Made by a program: the position numbers and the translations under genes. Positions 18,308 through 30,500 of a DNA stretch of 64,000 nt are shown piece after piece. The DNA is from Streptomyces sp. NBC_00525 (GTDB taxonomy: Bacteria > Actinomycetota > Actinomycetes > Streptomycetales > Streptomycetaceae). The notes below the pieces were generated by a model, which did not search any database, was not told the origin of the DNA, and was given only the letters and a program-made list of their open reading frames with translations. Location of the stretch: contig NZ_CP107834.1 in assembly GCF_036346595.1 (NCBI RefSeq), forward strand, positions 5,456,001-5,520,000, written 5' to 3'. Every line of letters starts with the position of its first letter. Position 1 is the stretch's first letter.

Positions 18308-21300
18308 ATGAACAAGACGAACGACATCGAGGCCATCTACCCGCTGTCGCCGCTCCAGCACGCGATGCTGCTCAAGTCGCAGCTCGCCCCGAACAGCGGC
18401 GTCTATGTCGTGCAGCTGTCGTTCGATGTCTGCGGGCCCCTCGACGTGGACGCGTTCCGCGCGGCCTGGGACGAGGTGACGGCACGGCACGCCGTCCACC
18501 GGACCCTGTTCATGCGGATCGACCAGAGCCGTCCGCTGCAGGTCGTACGCCGACGGGCCGACCTTCCGTGGTACGAGGAGGACTGGACGTCCCTGCCCGC
18601 AGATGAGCAGCGGGCGCGGTTCGACGCCCGTATGGAGGAGGACCGCAGGCAGGATTTCGAGTTCTCCCGCGCACCGTTGATGCGCTGCCTCCTGGTGCGT
18701 CTCTCGGAGGACCGGCACCGGTTCCTCTGGACCCGCCACCACGCGATCTCCGACGGTTGGTCGATGCCGACCGTGGTGACGGAGGTCATGCGGCACTACC
18801 GGGCCCGGGTGAGCGGCGGGACGGCAGCGCTCGCTCCGGCCGTGCAGTATCGCGAGTACATAGAGTGGCTGCGCGGGCAGGATCTCGCCGAGGCGGAGAA
18901 GTACTGGCGCCGGTCGCTCGCCGGAGTGCACGGGCCGACTCCCTTGGGCGTGGACCGGCCGTCGGCCGGCCACCCCGGCCCCGGCCGTATCGCCAGGCGC
19001 GGTGTGACGCTCTCGCGCGAGGCCACGGCGGCCCTCCAGGACGGAGCCCGGCGTGAGCGGATCACGCTGAGCACGCTGGCACAGGGTGCCTGGGCGCTGC
19101 TGCTCGGCCGCTACGGAGACGAACACGACGTCCTGTTCGGGATGGTCGCCTCGGGCCGCCCTCCGTCGATCAACGGTGTGGAGTCGATGGTCGGGTGCTT
19201 CCTCAACACGCTGCCCGTGCGCGTCCGCGTCGACGACGGGGCGCCGGTGGCCGACTGGCTTCGCGGTCTCCAGGCGGCCCAGGTCGAACGTGAGGAATAC
19301 GGCTACGCTCCGCTCGCCGAGATCCGGCGCTGGGCCGGTGTGCAGGGAGATGTGCCGCTGTTCGACTCGCTGGTGGTGTTCGAGAACTTCCCGATGGGGA
19401 AGGCACTCGACGCCCCCGGCGGAGGGATTCGGGTCGAGTCGGTCCGAATGTCGGAGCAGACGAGCTTCCCGCTCACCTTGACGGTCGCGCCAGGCGAGGA
19501 GATGTCCCTCAAGATCGCCTTCGACGAGGACAGGTTCGAGGCGGCCGCCGTTGAACGGATGCTGGAGCACTACCAGGTGCTCCTCGCCGAACTGGTCGCC
19601 GCGCCGCGCACGCTGGGCGAGCTGCCGGTCATGACCAGGGAGGAGCGCCGACGCCTGCTGGTCGACTGGAACCGGACGCGGACCGGGCATCACGAACAGC
19701 GCCCCGTGCACGAGCTGTTCGAGGCGCAGGCGGCGGCGTCGCCCGAGGCGACGGCGCTCATCGCCGGTGAGGAACGGCTCACCTACGCGGAGCTCGACGC
19801 ACACGCGAACCGGCTCGCGCGACGCCTACGGACCGCGGGCATCACCTCCGGGGCGTTCGTGGGCGTGTGTCTCGAGCGCGGTCCCGACCTGCCCGCCGCG
19901 CTGCTGGCCGTGCTGAAGGCGGGCGCGGCGTATGTGCCGCTCGATCCGGCCTACCCGCCGTCGCGCATCGACCAGATCCTCAGCGACGCGTCCCCCGCGG
20001 TGGTGCTGGCGCAGGCGTCGACGCGCGAGGCGATGTCCCGTTCGTCGGCCCGGCTGGTGACGGTGGACGAGGAGGCGGGGCCGGACGAGGCGGCCGGGTC
20101 CGACGCCCTGGCCGACGGTGCTGCCGCGCACGAGCGGTCGGTTGCTCTCGTGATCTACACATCGGGTTCGACCGGCAGGCCGAAGGGCGTACGGATCACG
20201 CATCGCAACGTGGTGTCGCTCCTGATGTGGGCGAAAGGGGTCTTCTCCGCCGACGAGCTCGAAGGGACGCTCGCCTCGACATCGATCTGCTTCGACCTCT
20301 CCGTCTTCGAGCTCTTCCTTCCGCTCACCACCGGAGCCACCGTCGTCCTCGCGGACAACGCGCTCCTGCTTCCGTCCCTGCCGGCGCGTGACCGTGTGAC
20401 GCTGGTGAACACGGTGCCCTCCGCGATGGACACGCTTCTGCGCCTCGGCGGACTGCCGGAAGGCGTACGCGTCGTCAACCTCGCGGGCGAGCCGCTGCCG
20501 CGCGATCTCGTCGACCGGCTCCACGCACGAGACGGCGTGCGGAAGGTGTACAACCTGTACGGGCCCTCCGAGGACACGGTGTACTCGACGTTCACCCTCG
20601 TTCCCGCGAACGGCGCCAAGCCGCTGATCGGGCGCCCCATCGCGAACTCGCAGTCCTATGTCCTCGACTCGGTGATGCGGCCCGTGCCGACCGGCATCGC
20701 CGGAGAGCTCTACCTCGGAGGCGACGGCGTCTCCCAGGGGTACCATCGCCGGCCGTCGCTGACCGCCGAGCGTTACGTCCCCGATCCCTTCGGGGGACGG
20801 CCCGGAGCGCGCCTCTTCCGCACCGGGGACCTGGCCCGTTGGCTCCCGCACGGAGAACTGGAGTATCTCGGCCGGAACGACCGGCAGATCAAGCTGCGCG
20901 GCTTCCGGATCGAGCTGGGCGAGATCGAGGCGGTGCTCCGGAAGCTCGCGGGTGTCCGTGATGCCGTGGCCGTCGTACGTCAGGACCAGCTGGGCACCAG
21001 GCGCCTCGTGGCGTACGTCGTCATGGAAGAGGGCCACGGCTTCGTCCGAGGAGACGCCGTGGCCGCGGTCCGGGCGACGCTCCCCGAGTACATGACCCCC
21101 GCCGCGTTCGTCGAGCTGGCGGCCGTCCCTCTCACGCCCAACGGAAAGACGGACTGGGCAGCGTTGCCCTCTCCCGAACCCGAGCAGGCGCAGCGCGCCT
21201 ACCGGGAGCCCGGGACCGAGATCGAGAAGACCATCGCCGCGGTCTGGTCGGAGGTCCTCGGTGTCTCCCGCCCTGGAGCGGATGACGGGTTCTTCGACAT

Positions 21301-21517
21301 CGGAGGGGATTCGATTCTTCTCGCCCGGGTCTTCGGCCGATTGAAGGCCGCTTACCCGAAAAAGCTGAACATGATCGATCTGTATAAATATCCAACGATC
21401 GCCTCCCTGGCCCGTCACATATCCGGGACGGAGAGCGAGCAGACTTTCGCGGGTGTCCAGAGTCGTCTTGAAAGGCGCCGGGCGGCCATGGGTGCACGGA
21501 ATGGGGGTAAGCGGTGA
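18308..21517 (+). CDS. Single-module NRPS: C-A(Ala?)-PCP
   Basis: 1069 residues. The C domain (about 10-430) begins YPLSPLQHAMLLKSQ, a style common in C domains that accept a D-configured donor, and has an intact HHAISDG near 145. That fits its position after the E domain of the preceding protein. The A domain (about 460-960) has TSGSTGRPKGV, NLYGPSE, FRTGD and NGKTD. Its pocket reads D-L-F-N-N-A-L-V-Y-K, closest to an alanine code. PCP has GGDSIL near 999. The C-terminus is a short Arg-rich helix (SRLERRRAAM) like that of the protein ending at 1481, and the gene overlaps the following PKS gene by GTGA. Role: adds Ala to the D-configured chain and hands it to the terminal PKS. The substrate call is moderate. 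The last ~150 bases are visibly less GC-rich than the rest of the gene. Confidence 0.93.
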   Translation: MNKTNDIEAIYPLSPLQHAMLLKSQLAPNSGVYVVQLSFDVCGPLDVDAFRAAWDEVTARHAVHRTLFMRIDQSRPLQVVRRRADLPWYEEDWTSLPADEQRARFDARMEEDRRQDFEFSRAPLMRCLLVRLSEDRHRFLWTRHHAISDGWSMPTVVTEVMRHYRARVSGGTAALAPAVQYREYIEWLRGQDLAEAEKYWRRSLAGVHGPTPLGVDRPSAGHPGPGRIARRGVTLSREATAALQDGARRERITLSTLAQGAWALLLGRYGDEHDVLFGMVASGRPPSINGVESMVGCFLNTLPVRVRVDDGAPVADWLRGLQAAQVEREEYGYAPLAEIRRWAGVQGDVPLFDSLVVFENFPMGKALDAPGGGIRVESVRMSEQTSFPLTLTVAPGEEMSLKIAFDEDRFEAAAVERMLEHYQVLLAELVAAPRTLGELPVMTREERRRLLVDWNRTRTGHHEQRPVHELFEAQAAASPEATALIAGEERLTYAELDAHANRLARRLRTAGITSGAFVGVCLERGPDLPAALLAVLKAGAAYVPLDPAYPPSRIDQILSDASPAVVLAQASTREAMSRSSARLVTVDEEAGPDEAAGSDALADGAAAHERSVALVIYTSGSTGRPKGVRITHRNVVSLLMWAKGVFSADELEGTLASTSICFDLSVFELFLPLTTGATVVLADNALLLPSLPARDRVTLVNTVPSAMDTLLRLGGLPEGVRVVNLAGEPLPRDLVDRLHARDGVRKVYNLYGPSEDTVYSTFTLVPANGAKPLIGRPIANSQSYVLDSVMRPVPTGIAGELYLGGDGVSQGYHRRPSLTAERYVPDPFGGRPGARLFRTGDLARWLPHGELEYLGRNDRQIKLRGFRIELGEIEAVLRKLAGVRDAVAVVRQDQLGTRRLVAYVVMEEGHGFVRGDAVAAVRATLPEYMTPAAFVELAAVPLTPNGKTDWAALPSPEPEQAQRAYREPGTEIEKTIAAVWSEVLGVSRPGADDGFFDIGGDSILLARVFGRLKAAYPKKLNMIDLYKYPTIASLARHISGTESEQTFAGVQSRLERRRAAMGARNGGKR

Positions 21518-24500
21518 GTGACGATCGAAGCATTGCCGTTGTCGGAATGGGTCTGCGCGCTCCCGGAGCCGGGAACACCGAGGAATTCTGGCAGAGTCTA
21601 ATTCAGGGTAAGGAGTCGATCTCCCGCCTCAGCGACGACGACGTAATCGCCGCACACGGTGACCCCGCGGTTCTGTCGAATCCCGATCTCGTGCGCGCGG
21701 CGGGAATTCTCGACGGGATCGAGAAGTTCGACGCGGCGTACTTCGGATACACGCCGCGCGAGGCGGAAATCATGGATCCGCAGCAGCGGTTCCTCCTCGA
21801 AGTGGCTGTCGAGGCGCTGGAGGACGCAGGCTGCGACCCGACGAGCAGCGAAAACACGACCGGTGTCTTTCTCGGGATCGGGCGCAGCGGATATTTCCTC
21901 CACCATCTGCTGCCGCGCACCGACCTGATGACATCGTTCGCCCGTCAGATCTCGCTCTTCAACGACAAGGATTTCGCGGCCGCCCAGATCTCTCATCGCC
22001 TCAATCTGACCGGGCCGAGCATGACGATCGGCACGGCGTGCTCCACCTCACTGGTCTCGGTCCATCAGGCGTGCAAGAGCCTCATTGAGTTCGAATGCGA
22101 CGTGGCGCTCGCCGGTGGGGCGACGATCAACGTCCTTCAGCACGGCGGCTACTCGTACCAGGAAGGGAACATTTTCTCTCCCGATGGTCACTGCCGTGCG
22201 TTCGACGCGGAGGCGCGTGGCACCGTCGGTGGCAGTGGCGTTGGACTCGTGGTGTTGAAGCGTTTGTCGGATGCGGTGCGTGATGGGGATGCGATTCGTG
22301 CGGTGATTCGTGGGTCCGCTGTCAATAATGATGGTGCGGACAAGGTGGGTTTTACTGCGCCGAGTGTGGCGGGGCAGGCGAGTGTTGTTTTTGAGGCGCA
22401 GCAGGTTGCGGGGGTGGATGCTGAGTCGATTGGTTATGTGGAGGCGCATGGGACGGGGACGCGGTTGGGTGATCCTATTGAGGTGTCGGCGTTGACGGAG
22501 GCGTTTCGTATGTCGACGTCGAGGCGTGGTTTCTGTGCGCTGGGTTCTGTGAAGACGAATGTGGGGCATTTGGATACTGCGGCGGGTGTTGCGGGGTTCA
22601 TCAAGGCGGTGCTTGCTGTGGAGCGGGGGGTGATTCCGCCGAGTTTGCATTTTCGGCGGCCGAATCCGGAGATTGATTTTGATTCGAGTCCGTTTTTTGT
22701 GAATGCGGAGTTGCGGGAGTGGTCGGGGTCGTCGCCTCGGCGGGCTGGTGTGAGTTCTTTTGGTATGGGGGGCACGAATGCTCATGTGATTGTGGAGCAG
22801 CCTCCCGAGGTTGAGCCGGATGCTGGTTCCGTGGCTGATTGGGGTGTGTTGGTCACTTCGGGCAAGTCGGTGGATGTGGTGTCTCGTCAGCGTGCGCGGT
22901 TGGGGGGATATCTGACGGAGTATGCCGGGCGTGGGCTGTCTGATGTGGCGTTCACGTTGCAGACGGGGCGGGAGCATCATGAGTTTCGGGCCGCGGTGGT
23001 GGCTCGTGATGGTGAGGCTGCCGGGCGGGCGTTGGCCGGTGGTGCGGGGTTGGTGTCGGGGCGGGCGTCGGCGGATGCGCGGGTGGCGTTCTTGTTCGCG
23101 GGCCAGGGTTCGCAGTTCATGGGAATGGGGCGTGAGCTGTTCGAGGGGGAGCGGGTGTTTCGTGAGGTGTTCGAGGAGTGTGCGGGGGTGGTGGGTGCGG
23201 AGTTGGGTGAGGATCTCGGCGGGTTGTTGTTCGGGGATTCGGGGGAGTTGGCGGTTTCGCGTTTGGGCGGGACGAGGTTGCAGCAGCCGGCGTTGTTCGC
23301 GGTGCAGTATGCGATGGCTGAGCAGTGGCGGGCGTGGGGTGTTGAGCCGTGTGTGATGTTGGGTCACAGTCTGGGTGAGTATGTGGCGGCGACGGTGGCG
23401 GGGGTGTGGTCGCTGGGGGATGCTGTGCGGCTTGTCTGTGCACGGGGTGATCTGATGCAGCGACAGTCGCCGGGCGCCATGCTGGCCGTGTCGTTGAACG
23501 AGCAGGACGCAGGGGAGCTGGCAGCGGCGGCCGGATGTGCTGTCGCCGCCGTCAATGCGCCGGCGCAGTCGGTGTTGTCCGGGCCGGTGGAGGCTGTTGA
23601 GCGGGCTGAGCGCGTGGTGGCTGAGCGGCAGGTCCGGCATCGTCGGCTGGCGACTTCGCACGCGTTTCATTCGCCGATGATGGAGCCGATGCTCGAGGAG
23701 TTCGAGCGTCTCGTTTCGGGGGTGGAGGCGCGGGCGCCGAAGGTTCCCTTCGTCTCCAACGTGACCGGTGACTGGATTACTCCGGAACAGGCGACCAGTC
23801 CGTCCTACTGGGCCGCACACGTCCGCAGCACCGTACGGTTCTCCGCGGGGGTGGACCGGCTCCTGAGCGACGACCCCGGAGCGCTGCTGCTCGAGGTCGG
23901 TCCCGGAACGGTGGCGAACACAATGGTGGCTGACCACCAGCAGGCACGGGACCGCGTCCTGATCACCTCCCTGCGTCATGCGCGGGACACGCGTGGTGAT
24001 GTGCAGGTGACGCGTGAGGCGTTGGCGGAGCTGTGGGTGAACGGTGTGCCCGTGAACTGGCCCGCGCTGCACGAACACCGTTCCCCACGCCGCGTCCCCC
24101 TGCCCACCTACCCCTTCGAGACCAAGCGCCACTGGATCGAGCAGAAGACCGCCGACGCGGCGACGCATGCGGCCCGCCTCTTCCAGCCCGTCTTCCGGCG
24201 CGCTCCGCTGCCCGCGGCAGATCCCGGAATACAGGACGAGCGCTGGCTCGTCTTCGCGGACCGGCTCGGCATCTCGGACCGCTGGACCGCGCGCCTTCGC
24301 GGACTCGGCGAGCGGGTGGTCACGGTGGAGGCCGGGACGTCGTACGAGCGCCCGGGCGAGGACGCGTACCGCGTGCGCCCGCAGACACCTGAGGACTTCG
24401 ACCGGCTCGTCCGCGAAGTCCAGGAGGCCCACGGGCAAGGCGGAACGTGGAACGTCCTCTACCTGTGGGCGGTCGACACGGAGGCCGACGTCGACCGGGC

Positions 24501-27500
24501 GCGTGTCCTCGCCCTCGACGCACCGGTGCACTTCGCCCGCGCGCTCGGACTGCACCGCGCCGCCGCGCCGACCAGGCTGGCCGTGGTCACCCAAGGACTC
24601 GCCCAGGTGGAGGGCGGCGAGACCGCCCCGCCCACGCGCGCCCTGGTCCTCGGGCCGGTCAAGACACTGCCTCTCGAGTACCCGGCACTGGCCGCGTCCG
24701 CGATCGACATCGAGGATGCCGGGGCGGAGCTGGACCCGCTCATCTCCGAGATACGCGCCTCCCTGCCCCGGCCGTTCGTCGCCTACCGTGGCACCACCCG
24801 CTTCGCCGAAGACGTCGAAGCCATGACGACGGCCGACGCGAGCAGTGGCTCCTTGAGCCTTCGACCGCAGGGCGTCTACTTGATCACGGGCGGCCTCGGT
24901 GGCCTCGGCCGGGCGATCGCGGCATGGATGGCGCGCACGTACCAAGCGCGTCTGGTGCTCCTCGGCCGGACCCCCCTGCCGCCGCGTGAGCGATGGACGG
25001 TGCTCGAGAGCGATCCCGGGACCGACGCGGAGACACGAAGCCGCATCGCCGCGGTCCGCGAGCTGGAGTCGCACGGCGCGCAGGTGCACGTCGACGCGTG
25101 CGACGTGACCGACCGTGTCGCTCTCGCCGAGGCCGTCGACCGGGCGGAGCTCCGGTTCGGCCCCGTCGAAGGGGTCGTCCACGCCGCAGGGCTGGCCGGA
25201 GGCGGGCTCGCGCAGTTCCGATCGGTCGAGGCGATGCGCGAGGTGCTGGCCCCCAAGGTCGACGGCACGCTCGCCCTTGCCTCGGTTCTCGGCGACCGAC
25301 AACTGGACTTCTTCGCCGTCTTCTCGTCGACCGGCGCGCTTCTGGGCAGCCTCGGCCAGGTCGACTACTGCGCCGCGAACGCCTTCCTCGACGCGTGGGC
25401 CGAGTCCTCCGACGCGCCCGCGCATGCCGTCGCCATCGCCTGGGACGCCTGGCGCAATGTCGGCATGGCGGCGAAGCGGCTCCCCGCCGCTGAGGCCGAG
25501 GCGCACACCGACCACGAGTCGTCGGGCCTCTCCGCGTCGGACGCGCTGTCCGTCTTCGAACGCGCGCTTTTCGGAGGGCGGCCACGCGTCATCGTCTCCA
25601 CCAAGAACCTGCCCGATCGGCTCGACCGCAGAACGAAGCGTCACCAGGACCAGCCGGAATCCTCCTCCGGCCCCGCGGAACGATCGCGCGCGGAGATCGA
25701 GAGCGTGCTGACCGCAATTTGGAAGGACCTCTTCGGACGCGCACACATCGAACGGGATGCCAACTTCTTCGAGCTCGGCGGAGACTCCCTCCTCATCATC
25801 GAAGCGGGACGGCAGATCAAGCAGCGCCTTGAGGTCTCGCTGGCCGTGGCCGACCTGTTCAAATTCCCCACCATCGCCCGACTCGCGGAGCACCTCGCTC
25901 CGGCTTCGTCGGCGCAGGACAGCGAGGCGCCGCCGACGACGGTCCGCCCTGCGGCGGAGAGCTACGACATCGCCGTCATCGGTATGGCAGCTCGCTTCCC
26001 CGGCGCCAAGAACGTCGATGAATTCTGGGAGAACCTCGTCGCCGGAGTGGAGTCGCTGGTACCTACCGACGAGCCGGCCAAGGAGGGAGCGGACGGCCAA
26101 GGGCAGTACGTCCCGATGGCCGGAACCGCCGACGGAGTCGACCAGTTCGACCCCACGCTGTTCGGGTACACGGCGCGCGAGGCGGAGATCATGGATCCGC
26201 AGCAGCGACTGCTGCTCATGTGCGCGTACGAGGCGCTGGAGGACGCCGGACACGCTCCGCGCGGCCAGTCCGGCAAGGTCGCGGTCTACGCCGGAGTGGC
26301 GATGAGCAGCTACCTCCTCAACAACCTCATTCCGCGGCGCGACTCATCGAATATCGATCCGATGGCCGTGAGTCTCGGAAACGACAAGGATTTCGCAGCA
26401 ACCCAGATCTCCTATCGCCTTAACTTTAACGGCCCGAGCGTGAGCGTCGGCACGGCGTGTTCCACTTCACTCGTGGCGATCGCGCACGCCTGCCGCAGCC
26501 TCATCTCCGGCGAGAGCGACATGGCACTCGCCGGAGGAGCGAAGGTCCGCGTTCCGGAGCACAGCGGCTACTGGTTCCACGACGGAGGAATCCTTTCCCC
26601 CGATGGTCACTGCCGGGCGTTCGACGCCGACGGGCAAGGAACCGTCTTCTCCAGCGGAGCGGGTGTCGTGGTGTTGAAGCGTTTGTCGGATGCGGTGCGT
26701 GATGGGGATGCGATTCGTGCGGTGATTCGTGGGTCCGCTGTCAATAATGATGGTGCGGACAAGGTGGGTTTTACCGCGCCGAGTGTGGCGGGGCAGGCGA
26801 GTGTTGTTTTTGAGGCGCAGCAGGTTGCGGGGGTGGATGCTGAGTCGATTGGTTATGTGGAGGCGCATGGGACGGGGACGCGGTTGGGTGATCCTATTGA
26901 GGTGTCGGCGTTGACGGAGGCGTTTCGTATGTCGACGTCGAGGCGTGGTTTCTGTGCGCTGGGTTCTGTGAAGACGAATGTGGGGCATTTGGATACTGCG
27001 GCGGGTGTTGCGGGGTTCATCAAGGCGGTGCTTGCTGTGGAGCGGGGGGTGATTCCGCCGAGTTTGCATTTTCGGCGGCCGAATCCGGAGATTGATTTTG
27101 ATTCGAGTCCGTTTTTTGTGAATGCGGAGTTGCGGGAGTGGTCGGGGTCGTCGCCTCGGCGGGCTGGTGTGAGTTCTTTTGGTATGGGGGGCACGAATGC
27201 TCATGTGATTGTGGAGCAGCCTCCCGAGGTTGAGCCGGATGCTGGTTCCGTGGCTGATTGGGGTGTGTTGGTCACTTCGGGCAAGTCGGTGGATGTGGTG
27301 TCTCGTCAGCGTGCGCGGTTGGGGGGATATCTGACGGAGTATGCCGGGCGTGGGCTGTCTGATGTGGCGTTCACGTTGCAGACGGGGCGGGAGCATCATG
27401 AGTTTCGGGCCGCGGTGGTGGCTCGTGATGGTGAGGCTGCCGGGCGGGCGTTGGCCGGTGGTGCGGGGTTGGTGTCGGGGCGGGCGTCGGCGGATGCGCG

Positions 27501-30500
27501 GGTGGCGTTCTTGTTCGCGGGCCAGGGTTCGCAGTTCATGGGAATGGGGCGTGAGCTGTTCGAGGGGGAGCGGGTGTTTCGTGAGGTGTTCGAGGAGTGT
27601 GCGGGGGTGGTGGGTGCGGAGTTGGGTGAGGATCTCGGCGGGTTGTTGTTCGGGGATTCGGGGGAGTTGACGGTTTCGCGTTTGGGCGGGACGAGGTTGC
27701 AGCAGCCGGCGTTGTTCGCGGTGCAGTATGCGATGGCTGAGCAGTGGCGGGCGTGGGGTGTTGAGCCGTGTGTGATGTTGGGTCACAGTCTGGGTGAGTA
27801 TGTGGCGGCGACGGTGGCGGGGGTGTGGTCGCTGGGGGATGCTGTGCGGCTTGTCTGTGCACGGGGTGACCTGATGCAGCGACAGTCGCCGGGCGCCATG
27901 CTGGCCGTGTCGTTGAACGAGCAGGACGCAGGGGAGCTGGCAGCGGCGGCCGGATGTGCTGTCGCCGCCGTCAATGCGCCGGCGCAGTCGGTGTTGTCCG
28001 GGCCGGTGGAGGCTGTTGAGCGGGCTGAGCGCGTGGTGGCTGAGCGGCAGGTCCGGCATCGTCGGCTGGCGACTTCGCACGCGTTTCATTCGCCGATGAT
28101 GGAGCCGATGCTCAAGGAGTTCGAGCGTCTCGTTTCGGGGGTGGAGGCGCGGGCGCCGAAGGTTCCCTTCGTCTCCAACGTGACCGGTGACTGGATTACT
28201 CCGGAACAGGCGACCAGTCCGTCCTACTGGGCCGCACACGTCCGCAGCACCGTACGGTTCTCCACCGGCGCGAAGCTTCTTCTGCGGGACGAACCCGATG
28301 CCCTGCTCGTCGAGGCGGGCCCGGGTACCACCGCGAGCGCATTGCTGGCGGACCATGAGCAGGCCCGGGGAAGGGTGATGCTGTCGTCGATGGGGCATGC
28401 GCGGGACACGCGTGGCGATGTGCAGGTGACGCGTGAGGCGTTGGCGGAGCTATGGGTGAACGGTGTGCCCGTGAACTGGCCCGCGCTGCACGAACACCGT
28501 TCCCCACGCCGCGTCCCCCTGCCCACCTACCCCTTCGAGACCAAGCGCTACTGGGTCGAGGGGAAGGGCGCCGGCCCGGCTGCGGGCGGGGCCCGGCTCT
28601 TCCGACCTGCCTTCCGGCGTCTTCCGTTGGCACCGGCGGATACGGGAACGCCTGGTGTGCGGGATGAGTGTTGGCTCGTCTTCGCCGATCGGCTCGGCAT
28701 CGCGGACCGTTGGGTCGAACGCCTTCGCGGACTCGGCGAGCGGGTGGTCACGGTGGAGGCCGGGACGTCGTACGAGCGCCCGGGCGAGGACACGTACCGC
28801 GTGCGCCCGCAGACACCTGAGGACTTCGACCGGCTCGTCCGCGAAGTCCAGGAGGCCCACGGGCAGGGCGGAACGTGGAACGTCCTCTACCTGTGGGTGG
28901 CCGACCCCGACATCGACGTCGATCGGGCCGGTGTGGTGGCGCTGGAGGCTCCGGTGCACTTCGCCCGTGCGCTCGGACTGCAGCGGGGAACCGCGCCGAC
29001 CAGGCTGGCCGTGGTCACCCAAGGGCTCGCCCCGGTTGAGGGCACGGAAACGCCTTCTCCGGCACGTGCGTTGGCCCTCGGGCCCGTGAAGACCCTGCCG
29101 CTGGAGTATCCGGCGCTCGCCGCTTCGGTGATCGACATCGAGGACGCCGTAGCGGAGTTCGAGCAGGTCGTGGCGGAGCTGTGGGCTTCCTTGCCACGAT
29201 CGTTCGTCGCCTGCCGCGGTGCTACGCGCTTCGTCGAGGATGTGGAGACTCTGGCGGCGGACGGCACGGATGCGGGCGGTGGGTCCCGAGGCCTGCGGCC
29301 GGGGGGCGTGTACGTGATCACAGGCGGGCTGGGGGGCGTCGGACGGGCGGTCGCGGCCTGGATGGCGCGCACGTACCAAGCGCGTCTGGTGCTCGTGGGG
29401 CGGACGCCGTTGCCGGAGCGGGAGGACTGGGCGGCGCTGGAGAGCGAACCAGGGACCGACGCGGAAACGCGAGAGCGTATGGGCGCGGTGCGTGAGCTGG
29501 AGTCGTTGGGCGCACAGGTGCTCGTCGAGGCGTGTGACGTGGCCGACCGCGCGGCTCTGGCCGAGGCGGTGGCCCGGGCGGAGCTGCGGTTCGGTCCGAT
29601 TCAGGGGGTTGTCCACGCAGCCGGCCTGGCCGGCGGCGGGCTCGCGCAGTTCCGGGACGCCGAAGCGATGCGCGAGGTGCTCGCCCCCAAGGTCGACGGC
29701 ACGCTGGCTCTGGCGTCGGTCTTCGGCGGCCGACAGCTCGATTTCTTCGCGGTGTTCTCCTCGACGGCCGCCCTCCTGGGCAACCTGGGCCAGGTCGACT
29801 ACTGCGCGGCGAACGCGTTTCTCGACGCGTGGGCCGATTCGCCCGATGCGCCGGGGCACGTTGTGTCGGTCGCGTGGGATGTCTGGCGTGATGTCGGTAT
29901 GGCCGCGGCGGAGCGGCTGCCGAGCGTCCTGCGTGAGGCACATGCCGGACATGCGCAGTCGGGCGTCTCGGCGGCGGAGGCGCTTTCCGTGCTTGAGCGT
30001 GCCCTGTTCGCGGGTGAACGACGCGTGGTCGTCTCCACCGAGAACCTGCCTGACCGGCTCGAACGCGGAGCGCGACGCCATCAGCGTCAGACCGAGGAGG
30101 TACCCGGCGACGGCGGGAAGCGGTCCCAGGCGGAGACTGAGAGCGTGCTGACCGCCATCTGGAAGGACCTCTTCGGACGCGCGCACATCGAACGGGACGC
30201 CAACTTCTTCGAGCTCGGCGGAGACTCACTCCTCTTCGTCGAGGCGGGAGGGAAGATCAGGAAGCAACTCCAGGTCTCGCTGACCGTCGCCGATCTCTTC
30301 AAGTTCCCGACCATCGCCCTCCTCACCGAACACCTCGCACCGGCCTCGTCGACTCAGGAAGCCGCGGCTTCCCCCACGACGAACCGTCATACGGCAGACA
30401 TCCAGGAGCAGGAGACAGCGCTCATTCCCCTCAAGGCCGGCGATGAACACGGCACGCCGCTGTTCCTCGTCCACCCCGCAGGAGGGAGCGTCTTCTCCTA

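Noticed and set aside
22030..22060. TACSTS in place of TACSSS as a sign of inactive KS domains in the terminal PKS
   Set aside because: The catalytic Cys and both downstream His motifs are present; Ser-to-Thr at this position is tolerated.
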